Shown here in pieces: positions 62,301-64,000 of a stretch of 64,000 nucleotides of DNA. This DNA comes from Diospyros lotus (Eukaryota; Streptophyta; Magnoliopsida; Ericales; Ebenaceae), in NCBI RefSeq assembly GCF_014633365.1, contig NC_068350.1, positions 2,733,001 to 2,797,000 of the forward strand. The letters are read 5' to 3'. Under the pieces are notes generated by a model, which saw nothing but the letters and a program-made list of their open reading frames with translations, had not been told where the DNA came from and searched no databases. A program made the position numbers and the translations under genes. The first letter of the stretch is position 1, and each line of letters begins with the position of its first letter.

Positions 62301-63660
62301 ACATAGAAAACTATCCCAGCTAATTGAGAGCAACAAACTTGTTTTAGCACAATGCTCAAAAGGGGCATGTGCACTTTCGGGTGTAGTAAATGAAAGGGGA
62401 AAAATTGAAATAATCATCCCATCTCCTCAGGGTAAAGAATTAAAAAATAATAAATAAATAAAATAAAAAATCTTATCTAGGATCAACTACATAAATCTTA
62501 TTTTATATATAAGAAAAGAAGTCGTCATGTTTTTCCTTTCTCAACTCTTTTTCCCCTCTTTCCTTTACCTGCAATCTGGATTGTGTCTCTTCCAGACTGG
62601 TAATTCTGCATTTTTTTTCACAAAGCAAAAAGTTTGTCTAGTAAATGTCATCAGATCTAATAGTACCATTTTTCTCTACCTGTAAATTTAAATTCACAAA
62701 TGTCCTTCAATTTTCAACAATGCTTATCCATTGAACATGTATTTCATGTCTACCGAGCAATCTATTCCACAGTGCATGCCTGGCTTTGATAGCTGATTTG
62801 TAGGCTATTCCTTCTAGATTTGTAGGAATTGCTAACAAAATATAACAAAAGCACTCTTCTGTCTAGACCTCTCCCTCTGAATTTTATGAGCATCAACATC
62901 ACCAATCTTTCCTCTTTATTTTCCTTTTTTCTAATTAATGAACCCTCAGCGTGGAACTGTTTACCATTTGTATTTCTCAGTTTTCGACCTCACCACCTGT
63001 CAATTATGTTCCAGGAATTTCTAATATTTCTATCTGTTTAGATCCAATCAAAAAGTTAAAAACTGTCCATGATTCTAATGCTTTACTTCAAGCTTATGTC
63101 AACACTCATGATGATAAGTTATGCAGTAATCATTGCCCTATTGTATCTCTAGGCACAGCCATCAAATAAGAACAGTTTGCATTCTATTGGTTATGTTCCG
63201 TAAATCAGCCCACTTGAATGAAAAATCCATCATATTGGCCGAATTCAGCAAATAAGCTAAGATTGCTCTGTGAAAAATTAGACTTCAACACCCATGTCAC
63301 AAAAGGACTTGTTGATTCCTTTGAATATCTCACCTTGGCTTGGTGCAAGAATCCAGATTGATACACAGAGTTTCTTGCTATCTCACAAAGGTCACAAGAA
63401 GTGAGCTTCCACACCTGAAATACCAAAAACTTCTAAGATACAAGAACATGACTACTGCCAATGGGAAAGACTGAAGAGGAAATGACCTTGGCTGCAATGC
63501 TATATTCTTCAACAAGAGGTTCTTTTGTTAAATGGATTTGCAGGGGGTCATCACTTGAAAGTGAAACATTTAAGCCGCGCTGGAAGAACATTGGAAATGG
63601 GTTGCGGTGATAATCCAGGAAAAGGGAATTGTTGCTCAGTGGTGACATGGCCAATCCAAT
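59310..63660 (-). CDS. AMP deaminase, C-terminal part (gene continues beyond the right edge)
   Basis: Four 3'-terminal exons on the minus strand: 63487-63660, 63334-63414, 59579-59677 and 59310-59378. They join in frame to give about 140 residues ending in PEEIDF and a stop. The first encodes [24 protein letters not shown] and [21 protein letters not shown], the most conserved active-site block of AMP deaminases, with the metal/catalytic Asp pair DDP. The next gives [14 protein letters not shown], then [17 protein letters not shown]. The enzyme converts AMP to IMP and ammonia; the plant form (FAC1 in Arabidopsis) is essential in embryos. The upstream exons lie past position 64000, beyond an intron that starts at 63661. 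The 3.7-kb intron 59678-63333 holds a large solo LTR. Confidence 0.93.
59830..61179 (+). mobile_element. Solo Copia (SIRE/Maximus-like) LTR with AATAC target duplication in the AMP deaminase gene
   Basis: The LTR spans 59835-61174 (1340 bp), beginning TGTTAGTCAAAGGTACAAGTG and ending CTGGGCAACA, with AATAC directly on both sides (59830-59834 and 61175-61179). Near the end are CCTCTATAAATCCCTC and a run of C before the terminus (AATTCACCACCCCCCC), as in SIRE-type Copia LTRs. The left part has degenerate repeats of a TTCAAACC/TCAGAT-type unit. No gag or pol sequence is present, so it is a solo LTR, antisense to the host gene. Confidence 0.88.
61180..63333. other. Remaining intron of the AMP deaminase gene
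   Basis: Intronic AT-rich DNA with no exon that I can support; short ORFs here lack family resemblance. Confidence 0.5.
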
Positions 63661-64000
63661 CTGAAAAACATGATCAATCATCATTTATAGTCAAGGAAAC
63701 ATATAGGGAGAAGCAATGACAGATGCAAGGATGTCCTCGGTGCTTGAGGCTTCCCACTTTGCAAGATTAAGGGCAGGGTTGTATTTGTGGGCAGCCTTAC
63801 GACCCTTACCCTTTTTTTTTTTTTAGGGAAAAAAAAACGCTGTTTCCACAGCTTGAACTCATGGAGCAAACTTACTGTTGCTACCAAGGTTTGGCCTCAA
63901 GCAATGGCAAATGCAATATAGCAACCAAAAAAAAAGAAAACACGAATAATGTCAGTTATTAACTACAGTTCCTTGACTGGTTATAAAAGGATTGCTCAAC

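Noticed and set aside
1..64000. tRNA, rRNA or organelle-derived DNA insertions
   Set aside because: I looked for conserved tRNA and rRNA blocks and for plastid-like gene order and saw none; short or diverged copies could be missed by eye.

Overview
The window is nuclear DNA of a flowering plant, most likely a eudicot. Genes have many GT-AG introns in AT-rich surroundings. The families include P-class and DYW-class pentatricopeptide repeat (PPR) proteins, an LRK10-like/WAK-type receptor kinase and DUF569 proteins. The transposons are plant types: a Ty3/gypsy element, Copia-like solo LTRs, MULE-type elements, a Helitron end and LINE tails. The species cannot be named from sequence alone. There is no sign of bacterial, viral or organellar replicon structure.

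Layout. 1-2220: no firm gene. 2328-4583 (+): intronless P-class PPR protein (At1g05670 type), preceded by three chained upstream ORFs. 7257-10965 (-): seven-exon HIPL1-like secreted dehydrogenase-like protein. 11200-15150: AT-rich DNA with inverted-repeat elements. 15153-24074 (+): fourteen-exon TPR protein (TTC38 type); its third intron carries a 4.36-kb LTR retrotransposon with a matched 5-bp target duplication. 24801-27009 (-): two-exon LRK10-like receptor kinase. 27010-34989: AT-rich DNA with a MULE-like element and a probable Helitron. 34990-40434 (+): four-exon protein with two fused DUF569 domains. 41460-41945: a minisatellite of about 150 bp per unit. 42276-44123 (-): intronless DYW-PPR protein, CRR28 type. 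44992-48654 (+): two-exon type II DnaJ/Hsp40, divergent from the PPR gene and with a heat-shock element upstream. 51793-57744 (-): four-exon RGG-box, caprin-like protein. 59310 to the right edge (-): the 3' end of an AMP deaminase gene.

Exon models were built by hand. For each multi-exon gene I required GT-AG junctions, a continuous reading frame and family-typical protein sequence; the complete models come to 692, 467, 646, 500, 289 and 448 codons. The genes are unrelated housekeeping, organelle RNA-processing, cell-surface and stress genes, not a pathway cluster. The order DUF569 - CRR28 - DnaJ, followed by the RGG protein, recalls the duplicated Arabidopsis segments At1g59710/59720/59725 and At1g27090/27100/27150 (from memory), so this looks like an ancestral block.

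The most notable signals are structural. Four genes have introns enlarged by LTR insertions, three of them with exact 5-bp target duplications. The intact-looking retrotransposon has lost nearly all of pol. There are two related GC-rich foldback elements and a MULE-type hairpin element with a 9-bp target duplication. The PPR leader has a chain of upstream ORFs whose stops and starts overlap. I found no convincing wholly new biological system.
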